Shown here: positions 33,399-41,729 of the stretch, one piece after another
How the letters are laid out: each line of letters starts with the position of its first letter
How positions within the stretch are numbered: the stretch's first letter is position 1
NCBI GenBank assembly: GCA_036494465.1
Contig: DASXOJ010000083.1
Location: 1-64,000 of the forward strand
Length of the DNA stretch: 64,000 bases
Origin: CAJCJE01 sp036494465
GTDB lineage: Bacteria; Actinomycetota; Actinomycetes; Mycobacteriales; Pseudonocardiaceae
Reading direction: 5' to 3'
Translations under genes and position numbers: made by a program
Notes under the pieces: generated by a model
What the model was told of the DNA's origin: nothing
Seen by the model: only the letters and a program-made list of their open reading frames with translations
Database searches by the model: none

Positions 33399-34068
33399 GC
33401 TTGCTCAGCGCGGTCTGGAACGACGACTCGACCCGTTCGCGCTCGTCGCCCGCGCCGATCAGCAGCGCGATGGTCAGCGGCGCGAGCACCTCGATCAGGC
33501 CGTTGCCCGCATCGCCGAAGTAGCCAGCCATCTCCAGCAGCACGTAACCGTGGATCGCGCTCCACACCTGGGCGGCGAACGCGACCGTGTCCGGCACCGA
33601 GATCCGGTGCGCGGCCGCGGCGCGTTCGGTCAGCCTGGCCAGGATGGCGAACGCCTCGGCGCCCTCCGGCAGGGCACTCGGCGAGCCGGTGACGGTGAGG
33701 TCGCGGAAGTTCTCCTGGTCGCTGCTGGGCGTGGAAACGCCGAACATCATCCGGTACAGGTGCGGGTTGTCCAGGGCGAAGCGGCGGTAGGCGACGCCCT
33801 GCCCGAACAGGTCGGCGACGGGGTCGTCGGTGTGCCCGGCAGCCTCCAGCGCGGTCGCGAAGCGGTGCAGACCTTCCACGACGACCGCGGTGCGCAGGTC
33901 GATCATGCTGCCGAAGTGCGTGTAGACCGCCATCGTCGAGCTGCCCACCTCGGCGGCGACCCTGCGCACCTGCAGCGCGTCCGGCCCGTCCGTGTCGAGC
34001 AGTCGCATGGCCGCGTCGAGTACGCGGCTCCTCGTGTCCGATGGCGCTTTGGCGGGCATGGTTGCCAT
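33385..34068 (-). CDS. TetR-family transcriptional regulator
   Basis: A 227-aa regulator; the ATG at 34059 (MPAKAPS) is an alternative start. The helix-turn-helix is QVRRVAAEVGSSTMAVYTHF, followed by a TetR_C domain of the WHG-like type (FALDNPHLYRMMFGVS). It is divergent from a carotenoid oxygenase gene, with two identical-pattern palindromes between them. Confidence 0.88.
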   Translation of the reverse strand: MATMPAKAPSDTRSRVLDAAMRLLDTDGPDALQVRRVAAEVGSSTMAVYTHFGSMIDLRTAVVVEGLHRFATALEAAGHTDDPVADLFGQGVAYRRFALDNPHLYRMMFGVSTPSSDQENFRDLTVTGSPSALPEGAEAFAILARLTERAAAAHRISVPDTVAFAAQVWSAIHGYVLLEMAGYFGDAGNGLIEVLAPLTIALLIGAGDERERVESSFQTALSKLSSP

Positions 34069-34074
34069 CCTGCC

Positions 34075-34109
34075 ATAACCCTGTTATTTTTTGCCCATAA
34101 CAGCGTTAT
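34075..34109. promoter_or_regulatory. Pair of operators ATAAC-N3-GTTAT
   Basis: Two perfect palindromes, ATAACCCTGTTAT (34075-34087) and ATAACAGCGTTAT (34097-34109), with centres exactly 22 bp (two helical turns) apart. They lie between divergent TetR and carotenoid oxygenase genes, the first almost touching the TetR start. Cooperative TetR binding is the obvious reading. Confidence 0.8.
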
Positions 34110-34127
34110 GCCTCTGAGAGGATCGCC

Positions 34128-35585
34128 ATGGGCAACCCGTATCTCCAGGGCAACTTCGCCCCGTTGGAGCGCGAGCACACCATCACCGAACTGGACGTCA
34201 CCGGGCACATCCCCGAGCACCTGGACGGCCGCTACCTGCGCAACGGCCCCAACCCGGCGCAGGAGGTCGACCCGGACGCGTACCACTGGTTCACCGGCGA
34301 CGCGATGGTGCACGGCGTGCGGATCCGCGACGGCAAGGCCGAGTGGTACCGCAACCGCTGGGTGCGCTCCGCGCCGGTCGCGCTGGCGATGGGCGAGAAA
34401 CCGGTGCCGCGCAAGCAGTCCGCAGGCTGGGCGGACACCGGCCCGAACACCAACGTCATCGGCCACGCAGGCAAGACGCTCGCCCTGGTGGAGAGCGGCA
34501 TTGTCAACTACGAGCTGTCCGAGGAGCTCGACACGGTCGGCCAGTGCGACTTCGACGGCACCATCACCGGCGGCTACACCGCACACCCCAAACGCGATCC
34601 GCGAACCGGTGACCTGCACGCGGTGTCGTACTTCTGGGGACGTGGCAAGCGGGTGCAGTACTCGGTGATCGGACCGGACGGGCGCGCGAAGCGCACGGTC
34701 GAGATCGATGTCACCGGCAGCCCGATGATGCACGACTTCTCGCTGACCGAGCGGCACGTGATCTTCTACGACCTCCCGGTCACCCTCGACACCAGGCCGA
34801 TCGTGCGCGCCTACGTGCCCGCGCCGCTGCGTGCGCCGGTCGGGTTGGTGCTGAGTTCGTTGATGGGCAAGGTGAAGGCGCCCGATCCGCTGACCGCGCG
34901 AGCCGGTGCGACCGTGCGCGGCAACGGTCCGATGCCGTATCACTGGGACCCGAAGTATCCGGCCCGGATCGGCGTGATGCCGCGCGAGGGCGGCAACGCG
35001 GAGGTGCGCTGGTTCGACATCGCGCCCTGCTACGTCTACCACCCGCTCAACGCCTACGACGACGGCGATTCGATCGTGCTCGACGTGGTCCGGCACGAGC
35101 GCACCTTCGACACGGACGCCAACGGCCCGTTCGAAAGCCCGATCACACTGGACCGGTGGCGGGTGGATCTGAGCGCGGGCAAGGTGTTGGAGGACCGGCT
35201 TGACGACCGGCCGCAGGAATTTCCCCGGGTGGATGAGCGCCTGGTCGGGCTGCGCCACCGGTATGGCTACGCGGTCGAGGCGCGCGGCAGGGGAGATCGG
35301 CCGGGGACGACCGAGGCGATCGTCAAACACGATCTGGTCACCGGCCGGACCACTCGGCGCTCGTTCGGCCCGAACACGTCGCCCGGTGAAATGGTTTTCG
35401 TGCCGAACGGCCCGGACGCGGCCGAGGACGACGGGGTGCTGATGGGTTTCGTGTACTACCCGGAATCCGGCCGCAGCGATCTCACCATGCTGGACGCGGG
35501 CACGTTGGACACGGTCGCCGCCATCCACCTGCCGAATCGGGTACCGAACGGGTTTCACGGCAACTGGGTGCCGATCGGGCAATAG
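34128..35585 (+). CDS. Carotenoid cleavage oxygenase family protein
   Basis: A 485-aa seven-bladed propeller enzyme of the RPE65/CCO family. The four iron-binding histidines are visible as His153 (TAHP), His202 (MMHDFS), His305 (YHPLNAY) and His477 (GFHGNW). The N-terminal GRYLRNGPNP is diagnostic. It likely cleaves a carotenoid or a stilbene-like alkene with O2. The ATG follows GAGAGGATCGCC. It appears to be repressed by the divergent TetR regulator. Confidence 0.93.
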   Translation: MGNPYLQGNFAPLEREHTITELDVTGHIPEHLDGRYLRNGPNPAQEVDPDAYHWFTGDAMVHGVRIRDGKAEWYRNRWVRSAPVALAMGEKPVPRKQSAGWADTGPNTNVIGHAGKTLALVESGIVNYELSEELDTVGQCDFDGTITGGYTAHPKRDPRTGDLHAVSYFWGRGKRVQYSVIGPDGRAKRTVEIDVTGSPMMHDFSLTERHVIFYDLPVTLDTRPIVRAYVPAPLRAPVGLVLSSLMGKVKAPDPLTARAGATVRGNGPMPYHWDPKYPARIGVMPREGGNAEVRWFDIAPCYVYHPLNAYDDGDSIVLDVVRHERTFDTDANGPFESPITLDRWRVDLSAGKVLEDRLDDRPQEFPRVDERLVGLRHRYGYAVEARGRGDRPGTTEAIVKHDLVTGRTTRRSFGPNTSPGEMVFVPNGPDAAEDDGVLMGFVYYPESGRSDLTMLDAGTLDTVAAIHLPNRVPNGFHGNWVPIGQ

Positions 35586-35720
35586 TCTACTGAGGACTCG
35601 ACACAGCGCGATCGACCGACCGCGCAACGCAACCAGTGCTCCTTCGCGCCCAATCAAGTCGACACTGAAACCGCGCCGGCCCGCTACGCTGAGAAGCCAA
35701 GCCGACGAACGAGGTGGCGA

Positions 35721-36236
35721 GTGCGGGAACGGGAGCTACGCAGGCGATGCCGCCGTCTGCTCAACGAGCTGGACATCCGTCCACCGTTGGAGGTCACCGA
35801 ACTGTGCCGCAAACTCGGGGAACGGCGCGGCAGGCCGATTCGACTGGTCGAACACCCCATACCGGTACCGGGCCCGTTCGGCGTGTGGATCGCGACCGAG
35901 GCTGCGGACTACATCATGTATCAACAGCACACCAGCAAGTCGCATCAGGACCACATCGTGCTGCACGAGATCGGGCACATGATCGCCGGGCACCGAGGCG
36001 ACGAGCAGGACAACGAGGTCGTCGAGGGCCTGCTGCCCGGTATGGAACCCGCGGCGGTGCGCCACGCGATGTCCAGAACCTCCTACGACAGCGAGCACGA
36101 GCTGGAAGCCGAGACGGTGGCGACGATCATCCTGGAATGGGCGTCGGTACTGGACCGCGTGGTCGGCCGGGCGTCCTCGGACGCGACCGTGGCCAGGATG
36201 GGTACCGCCCTCGGCGACCGGCTCGGCTGGCTCTGA
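35721..36236 (+). CDS. ImmA/IrrE-like zinc metallopeptidase domain protein
   Basis: A 171-aa protein with a zinc-protease motif HEIGH in VLHEIGHMIAG and a glutamate in ELEAETVA as the third ligand. The N-terminal LLNELDIRPPLEVTELCRKLGER is typical of the actinobacterial standalone ImmA/IrrE group, often next to XRE regulators. Here no XRE or membrane partner is adjacent. Members cleave repressors in defence or mobile-element control. The GTG start has GGTGG upstream. Confidence 0.8.
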   Translation: MRERELRRRCRRLLNELDIRPPLEVTELCRKLGERRGRPIRLVEHPIPVPGPFGVWIATEAADYIMYQQHTSKSHQDHIVLHEIGHMIAGHRGDEQDNEVVEGLLPGMEPAAVRHAMSRTSYDSEHELEAETVATIILEWASVLDRVVGRASSDATVARMGTALGDRLGWL

Positions 36237-36250
36237 CCGTCCACTCGGGA

Positions 36251-36877
36251 CTACTTGTGCGCGGTGCGCACGAACTGGTTCACCGCGGTTTCGATGATGT
36301 CGGTCTTGCTCGCGGTCACCTCACCGGCCAGCCAGGCGGTGAGCACCTCCGCGAGGCCCCCGGTGAACAGCAGCGCGTTGAGCCGGTCGCGCGGGCCGGG
36401 CAGCGCGTCCGCGCCGAACACCACCTGTGAGCGCGCCACGATCAGGTCGGCGAACTCGCCGAGGATCTGGTGGCGGCGCCGCCGCAGGCTGCCGGTCGCG
36501 GCGGATTCCACGATGGCGACCCTGCCGATGCGCGGGTCCTCGGTGAGCAGGTCGACGAACACGGTGATGGCCGCGCGGGCGGTGCCCTCCGGGTCGGGCG
36601 GGGCACTCGCCAGCGCGTCGACCACGGCCCCGCGCATGCGCTCGGCGAGTTCGTCGAACACCGCGAGCAGCAGTTCGTCGCGACTGGCGAAACTCTCGTA
36701 GAAGTAGCGCTCGGTGAGCTTGGCGCGCGCACAGATCGCGGTCATCGTGGCCTGTTCCCAGCCTGCGGTGCCGACCAGGTCGAACGCGGCCGCCATCAGT
36801 TCGGCGCGGCGCCGGGCGGTGCGCTCGGTCGCGCTGATCCCGCGATAGGGACGAGTAGGTGAACCCACGCCCGACAT
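36251..36877 (-). CDS. TetR-family transcriptional regulator
   Basis: A 208-aa regulator from ATG 36877 (MSGVGSPTRPY); longer readings would cover the operators. The helix-turn-helix is ATMTAICARAKLTERYFYESF. It is divergent from a cytochrome P450 gene with two similar palindromes in between. Convergent and close to the ImmA-like gene (14 bases). Confidence 0.87.
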   Translation of the reverse strand: MSGVGSPTRPYRGISATERTARRRAELMAAAFDLVGTAGWEQATMTAICARAKLTERYFYESFASRDELLLAVFDELAERMRGAVVDALASAPPDPEGTARAAITVFVDLLTEDPRIGRVAIVESAATGSLRRRRHQILGEFADLIVARSQVVFGADALPGPRDRLNALLFTGGLAEVLTAWLAGEVTASKTDIIETAVNQFVRTAHK

Positions 36878-36878
36878 C

Positions 36879-36936
36879 TTGACAGACCGCGCTGTCGGAT
36901 TACCGTGGAACAGAAGTTGACAGGGCTCTATGTCAA
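36879..36936. promoter_or_regulatory. Two TetR-type operators, TTGACA-N8-TGTCAA pattern
   Basis: Site 1, TTGACA-N8-TGTCgg, spans 36879-36898, and site 2, TTGACA-N8-TGTCAA (perfect), spans 36917-36936, with identical 20-bp geometry. Site 1 abuts the TetR start and site 2 lies just before the P450 Shine-Dalgarno sequence. The TTGACA half-sites could also act as -35 elements. Confidence 0.72.
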
Positions 36937-36950
36937 TTTCGGAGGCTCCC

Positions 36951-38297
36951 ATGAGTCGAACGTTGGCGCCCGCTCCCACGACCAGCGAACTCCGCACGAT
37001 CCCCGGCGACTACGGCCTGCCCTGGATCGGCTACACGATCAGCTCGATCCGCGACCCGCTCGGCTCCATGCGCGAGCGCTACGACCGCTACGGCCCGGTG
37101 TCCTGGAGCGGTGCGTTCGGCAACGTCACCGTCATCCTGCTCGGGCCGGAGGCGTGCGCCGTCGCGTTGACCAACAAGGACAAGGCGTTCGCCAACGGTC
37201 CCGGCTGGGGTTTCTACATCGGTCCGTTCTTCGACCGGGGCCTGATGCTGATGGACGGTGCCGAGCACCTCTCGCACCGGCGGATCATGCAGCAGGCGTT
37301 CACCAACGCGCGGCTGGCCACCTACGCGCACGCGCTGCAACCGGCGATCGAGGCAGGCATCGCGAACTGGCGCCCAGACCCGTCCTTCCTGGTCTACCCG
37401 GCCGCCAAGAAACTCACCCTGGACCTGGCCACCAGGATCTTCATGGGCGGCGCCAACGACGCCGACCTGGCCAGGATGCCCAGGATCAACAAGGCGTTCA
37501 TCGCCTGCGTGCAGGCGGGCACCTCGTTCGTGCGCTATCCCGTGCCCGGCGGGCGCTGGCGGCGCGGACTGCGCGGGCGGGCGCTGCTGGAGCAGTACCT
37601 GCGCGAATACCTGCCGATCCGGCGGGCGGGCGATGGCGACGACCTGTTCACCGCCTTGTGCCACATCGAATCCGAGGACGGCGAGCGCCTGTCCGACGCG
37701 GACATCGTCAACCAGATGATCTTCCTGTTGATGGCCGCGCACGACACCTCGACCATCACCGTCTCGACCATCATGGGCCTGCTCGGCCAGCACCAGGACT
37801 GGCAGCAGCGCTGCCGCGCCGAATCGCTCGCACTCGGCACGAACCATCCGACGCACGCGCAACTCGCCGAGCTGACCTCGTTGGACCTGGTGATGAAGGA
37901 GGCGCAGCGACTGGTCGCGCCGGTGCCGAGCCTGGCCCGCAAGACCGTCAAGGACACCGAGGTGCTCGGCCACTTCCTGCCTGCGGGCACCATGATCACG
38001 GTGTCCACCCACTTCACCCACCACATGTCCGAGTACTGGCCCGACCCGGAAACGTTCGACCCCGAGCGGTTCACGCGGGGCGAGGACAAGGTGCACCGCT
38101 TCGCGTGGGAGCCCTTCGGCGGCGGCGTGCACAAGTGTCTCGGCATGTACTTCTCGGCGATCGAGATCAAATCCGTGCTGCACCAACTGTTGTTGCGGTT
38201 CGACTGGGCGGTGCCCAGCGGGTACCGGACCCCGCTGGACTACACCGCGCTCCCCTATCCCAAGGACGGCCAGCCCGTTGATTTGATCGCACGCTGA
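36951..38297 (+). CDS. Cytochrome P450
   Basis: A 448-aa haem monooxygenase. The oxygen-binding I-helix is AAHDTSTIT, the ExxR pair is Glu317 and Arg320, and the haem loop FGGGVHKCLG puts the thiolate at Cys396. I start at the ATG at 36951, which has GGAGG five bases upstream; a start at 36930 overlaps the operator. The divergent TetR and its operators suggest substrate-responsive control. The redox partners are not in the window. Confidence 0.92.
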   Translation: MSRTLAPAPTTSELRTIPGDYGLPWIGYTISSIRDPLGSMRERYDRYGPVSWSGAFGNVTVILLGPEACAVALTNKDKAFANGPGWGFYIGPFFDRGLMLMDGAEHLSHRRIMQQAFTNARLATYAHALQPAIEAGIANWRPDPSFLVYPAAKKLTLDLATRIFMGGANDADLARMPRINKAFIACVQAGTSFVRYPVPGGRWRRGLRGRALLEQYLREYLPIRRAGDGDDLFTALCHIESEDGERLSDADIVNQMIFLLMAAHDTSTITVSTIMGLLGQHQDWQQRCRAESLALGTNHPTHAQLAELTSLDLVMKEAQRLVAPVPSLARKTVKDTEVLGHFLPAGTMITVSTHFTHHMSEYWPDPETFDPERFTRGEDKVHRFAWEPFGGGVHKCLGMYFSAIEIKSVLHQLLLRFDWAVPSGYRTPLDYTALPYPKDGQPVDLIAR

Positions 38298-38321
38298 TGT
38301 CAGATTCGGCATGATCGGTGG

Positions 38322-38837
38322 ATGAGCGACGAGATCGAACTGCGACCGGTCGGCGAAGCGGATCTGGCGATCATCGAGAACCTGGCGCAGACCCCGGCAG
38401 GCGGCGAGTTCGCCTGGTTCGGCTACCCGCTGCCCGGTGATCACCGCAAACGCTGGGCCGAGAACGGCCTGCTCGATCCCGATCGCACCGCGCTCATGGT
38501 GGTGCGCGGGGAGGAGCGGATCGGCTTCGTGTCCTTCACCCGCAAGCAGGACCTCCGCGAGTCCTGGTACTGGGTGATGGGCATCGGGCTGGTGCCGTCC
38601 GCGCGCGGCAAGGGTTACGGCACGATCGCGCAGCGGCTGCTGGTCGACTACTTGTTCGCGCACACGCTCGCGCACCGGATCGAGGCGGACACCGAACTGG
38701 AGAACATCGCCGAGCAGCGCGCGTTGGAGAAGGCCGGTTTCACCCGGGAAGGCGTGCTCCGGCAAGTAGCCTGGCGCGACGGTGCCTGGCGGGACGGCGT
38801 CGTCTACGGCATCCTCCGCAACGACCATCACAAATAG
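38322..38837 (+). CDS. GNAT-family N-acetyltransferase
   Basis: A 171-aa acetyltransferase of the RimJ/L-like group. LVPSARGKGYGTIAQRLLVDY is the acetyl-CoA loop, and AEQRALEKAGFTREGVLR is the terminal unit. It starts 24 bases after the P450 gene on the same strand, so it could be transcribed with it. Substrate unknown. Confidence 0.82.
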   Translation: MSDEIELRPVGEADLAIIENLAQTPAGGEFAWFGYPLPGDHRKRWAENGLLDPDRTALMVVRGEERIGFVSFTRKQDLRESWYWVMGIGLVPSARGKGYGTIAQRLLVDYLFAHTLAHRIEADTELENIAEQRALEKAGFTREGVLRQVAWRDGAWRDGVVYGILRNDHHK

Positions 38838-38894
38838 TTTACTGACTGAGAGAAACCCGCCCCATCCGCGCGGCCGAGCCGATACCGTGTTCTG

Positions 38895-39500
38895 GTGACT
38901 CTTGAACCGGTCCAACCGTCCCTGCCCGCGCAGCAGATGGCGGCCAGGAACATGCGCGTCTCGGACGCGGAGCGCGAGCACGTGGTCGGCCTGTTGCAGA
39001 AGGCCGTCGCGCAGGGTCTGCTGAACCTCGACGAGTTCACCGAGCGCACGGACATCGCGCTGGCGGCGAAGGTCCGCGCCGAACTGAACGGCGTGCTGCT
39101 CGACCTGCCCGGCATCGGCCAGGCGCAGAACGCGGTCGCGGTGCCCAGCGCCAAGCCGCTGGAACTGCGCACCCGCACCGGCACCATCAAGCAGACCGGC
39201 GCGTGGACGGTGCCGCGCTCGATCGTGGCCGAGTGCACGATGGGCAACGTCACCGTCGACTTCACCGAGGCCAACGTGACCGTGCACGACATCGACCTGC
39301 GCATCCAGTGCGGCTCCGGCAACGTCGTTGTGATCGTGCCGCGCGGCTGGGCGGTGGTGATGGAGCAGGTCAGCACGGGCATGGGCAACGTGATCAACAA
39401 GGCGAACGAGGTGCCTGACCCAAGCAGGCCGGTGTTGCACGTGACGGCGAAGGTGGGCATGGGCAACGCGAAGATCCGGTATCCGCGCGGCAGGCACTGA
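38895..39500 (+). CDS. DUF1707 domain protein
   Basis: A 201-aa protein. The N-terminal DUF1707 motif reads MRVSDAEREHVVGLLQKAVAQG with LNLDEFTERTDIALAAK, a short helical domain found mainly in actinobacteria. The C-terminal half is a beta-strand repeat region (IVAECTMGNVTVDF and later GSGNVVVIVPRG) resembling adhesin/LiaF-type C-terminal domains. The start is GTG. Role unknown, probably envelope-related. Confidence 0.78.
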   Translation: MTLEPVQPSLPAQQMAARNMRVSDAEREHVVGLLQKAVAQGLLNLDEFTERTDIALAAKVRAELNGVLLDLPGIGQAQNAVAVPSAKPLELRTRTGTIKQTGAWTVPRSIVAECTMGNVTVDFTEANVTVHDIDLRIQCGSGNVVVIVPRGWAVVMEQVSTGMGNVINKANEVPDPSRPVLHVTAKVGMGNAKIRYPRGRH

Positions 39501-39542
39501 ATACTCGTTGTTCGCCGCGCTGCGGACATCTATCGTCCAAGA

Positions 39543-40031
39543 GTGATCGAGGTACGCAGGGCCGTTGCCGACGATGCCGTTGAACTGACCAGACTCCGGG
39601 AAATCCTGTTCGCCGGGATGGACGGTGCCCACCCGGAACCCGCGCAGTGGCAGCAGGATGCGGTTGCCGCGCTGCGCAAGCGTCTGCCAGAGACGGACGG
39701 CGAGACAGCCGCGTTCGTGGTGGACGCGCCCGATGCGCCGGCCCGGCTGGTGTCGTGCGCGATCGGCGTGATCGACACCCGCTTGCCGTCGCCGCACAAC
39801 CCGCGCGGTGAAACCGGTTACGTGCTGAGCGTGGCGACCGATCCGGGCTATCGCAGGCGCGGCTATTCGAGGGCGTGCATGCGCGAGTTGCTGGGCTGGT
39901 TCGGCGCGCGCGGAGTGCTGTCGGTGATGCTGAACGCGTCGTCGGACGGCGAGCCGCTCTACACCGAGCTCGGTTTCGCGTTCGCCGCCGACCCGCAGAT
40001 GCGCCTGAAGCTGCCCGATCCGGACCAGTAA
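39543..40031 (+). CDS. GNAT-family N-acetyltransferase
   Basis: A 162-aa acetyltransferase with the loop DPGYRRRGYSRACMRELLGW and the terminal SDGEPLYTELGFAFA. GTG start. Substrate unknown. A terminator-like hairpin follows in the long intergenic region at 40295-40334. Confidence 0.8.
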   Translation: MIEVRRAVADDAVELTRLREILFAGMDGAHPEPAQWQQDAVAALRKRLPETDGETAAFVVDAPDAPARLVSCAIGVIDTRLPSPHNPRGETGYVLSVATDPGYRRRGYSRACMRELLGWFGARGVLSVMLNASSDGEPLYTELGFAFAADPQMRLKLPDPDQ

Positions 40032-40383
40032 TCCAACTGGTACGGAAAATTTGGTCAAGATTAATGATCGACACGTTCGGTCAGCACGCGCGCGACTACG
40101 CCCGGTTTGTAGCGGTTAACCAGGCATTTTGTCTGCTTACGACTTCACGCAAAGTACTGACCAGCGACGACAACTCATCCGATCAGGGCCTTGGCTAGCT
40201 GGAGATTCTACTAAGAGTGGGCCCCAAAGATCACAACTGGGCCAGAACAAGATATGGTTTCACCCGTCCGGCTGGCGCCCCCCGACGGCCGGACGCGAGC
40301 CCCCGGTCGCCCCGCCTCGTGGCTGGGGGCTCGCCTCGAAAGTTTTCTGTGACACGAGCCCGGTAAGTCCGCAATCTGTAAGC
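40032..40383. other. 352-base intergenic region before the ECF sigma factor
   Basis: The first 200 bases are less GC-rich than the surroundings. A 44-codon frame at 40064-40198 lacks convincing codon bias and is not called. The rest contains a terminator hairpin at 40295-40334 and the presumed sigma-factor promoter. Confidence 0.5.
40295..40334 (+). terminator. 10-bp stem hairpin, likely terminator
   Basis: GCGAGCCCCC (40295-40304) pairs perfectly with GGGGGCTCGC (40325-40334); the 20-base loop is followed by CTCGAAAGTTTTC. It lies 260 bases after the GNAT stop, so it could equally be a leader structure for the sigma-factor gene. Confidence 0.55.
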
Positions 40384-40968
40384 GTGACCCAGACGACGGC
40401 CCGCGCGTCCGCGGATCCGGTGCCGAGACGCTCGCCGATGAGCCGTGACGCGGCCGCCGAATTCGCCGAGCTCTACCGCGCGCAGGTGGACGCGGTGACC
40501 GCGTTCTTCGCCCGCCGCAGCACCGAACCGCAGACCGTCGCCGACCTCACCTCGGACACGTTCGTCCAGGTGATCCTGTCGCTCGCCGGCTACGACCCGA
40601 GCCGGGGCACCGCACGCGCCTGGGTGTTCGGCATCGCGCGGCACGTCTACGCGGCACACCTGGAGAACCAGACCAAGCAGCGCGCCAAGGCACAACGCCT
40701 GGCCGGCCGCCGTGAGCTCGACCCGGACCAGATCGGCGACCTGCTGGGCCGGATCGACGCGGAGCGCGCCGGTCGCCTGCTGATCGCCGAACTGGGCAGG
40801 CTCTGCGACGTCGACCGCGCCCTGGTCGAACTCGTCGACCTCGCGGGCTTACCGGCCAAGGAAGGCGCGGCGGTACTCGGAATTTCGGCCGGTTCGGCCA
40901 GGATGCGCCTGATGCGGGTGCGCAATCGACTCCGCACGACCGTGAACACGGGTGAGGACAATGGGTGA
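40384..40968 (+). CDS. ECF-type RNA polymerase sigma factor
   Basis: Sigma-70-like protein of 194 aa from GTG 40384, or 176 aa from ATG 40438 (MSRDAAAEF). Region 2 runs from FAELYRAQVDAVTAFFARRS to TARAWVFGIARHVYAAHLE, and region 4 covers LVELVDLAGLPAKEGAAVLGISAGSARMRLMR. The stop overlaps the next gene by eight bases, so the two are coupled, as sigma and anti-sigma genes commonly are. Confidence 0.88.
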   Translation: MTQTTARASADPVPRRSPMSRDAAAEFAELYRAQVDAVTAFFARRSTEPQTVADLTSDTFVQVILSLAGYDPSRGTARAWVFGIARHVYAAHLENQTKQRAKAQRLAGRRELDPDQIGDLLGRIDAERAGRLLIAELGRLCDVDRALVELVDLAGLPAKEGAAVLGISAGSARMRLMRVRNRLRTTVNTGEDNG

Positions 40969-41542
40969 GTTCGCGGATCAACTGTTCACCGACCTGATGG
41001 CCGAGTACCGGCCGACCCTCGACGCGACCGAGTTGCCCGAGCCACGCAAGCGGCGCACGGTGGCGAAACCGGTCTGGCTCACCAGCGGCCTCGCCTCGTT
41101 CGGTGCGCTGGTCACCACGCTGCTGCTGGTGTTCACCACCGGCGCGCCCGCGTACTCGGTCACCCAGAACGCGAACGGCACGATCACCCTGACCGTGAAC
41201 CAGCTGGACGCGCTCAACCAGGCCGCGGCCGCGCTGCACCCGCTCGGCGCTGCCAACGCCATCAGTTGCCAGCTGAGTTTCGACGTCCCGGAGTTCCCAC
41301 CATCCACAACGGACACAGTGGTGGTCGACCCGAAGGAGATCCCACCGGGCGCGATGGGCGTGCTGTACGGGCAGCTCGGTCCGAACGGAAAACCGATGGT
41401 CTTCTGGACCGTCGTGCCGATGGACGGCACGCCCGCGTGTCAGGCGCTGAACAACGCCCGCAACACGGCAGGCAGTCAGAGTCAGTCGCCGATCCTGGGC
41501 ACCGGCGGCCCCGGTGCCGGGGCGAGGCCCCCTGGCAAGTGA
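40961..41542 (+). CDS. Single-pass membrane protein, putative sigma-factor partner
   Basis: A 193-aa protein from ATG 40961, overlapping the sigma gene; a GTG at 40952 is possible. It has a cytoplasmic N-terminus of about 40 residues (LPEPRKRRT), one membrane helix (about 42-62, VWLTSGLASFGALVTTLLLVF) and an extracytoplasmic domain with two cysteines. No ZAS-type HxxxCxxC motif is visible, so it is not a classical zinc anti-sigma factor. Its coupling to the sigma gene suggests it still regulates or senses for it. Confidence 0.7.
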   Translation: MGEFADQLFTDLMAEYRPTLDATELPEPRKRRTVAKPVWLTSGLASFGALVTTLLLVFTTGAPAYSVTQNANGTITLTVNQLDALNQAAAALHPLGAANAISCQLSFDVPEFPPSTTDTVVVDPKEIPPGAMGVLYGQLGPNGKPMVFWTVVPMDGTPACQALNNARNTAGSQSQSPILGTGGPGAGARPPGK

Positions 41543-41647
41543 CCGATCGCCAGGACCTCGCGAGAGTGGTCGGGTCAGAGCCCCCGCCACCGCAAGTCAC
41601 CTCGGCAACCCACGCCCGAATACTACTTTACATCCTTTTTGGGTACA

Positions 41648-41705
41648 TGCAGATGCGGAAACCAAACCATGCAGACGCGGAAAACAATCGCTGCAAACGC
41701 GGAAG
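41648..41705 (+). repeat. Three 22-bp-spaced direct repeats (TGCARAYGCGGAAR)
   Basis: Near-identical 14-mers at 41648-41661 (TGCAGATGCGGAAA), 41670-41683 (TGCAGACGCGGAAA) and 41692-41705 (TGCAAACGCGGAAG). The start-to-start distance is exactly 22 bases, two helical turns, so all face the same side of the DNA. They end 25 bases before the ATPase start in a locally AT-rich stretch, fitting an iteron-like or phased operator array. Confidence 0.8.
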
Positions 41706-41729
41706 TAAAATGGCGCGAAGACGGATCTG

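Noticed and set aside
36933..40058. 1041-codon minus-strand open frame
   Set aside because: Antisense shadow across the P450, GNAT and DUF1707 genes, whose motifs are intact on the plus strand.
40064..40198. 44-codon open frame upstream of the ECF sigma gene
   Set aside because: Codon use is unlike neighbours and no ribosome binding site is present; probably non-coding promoter region.
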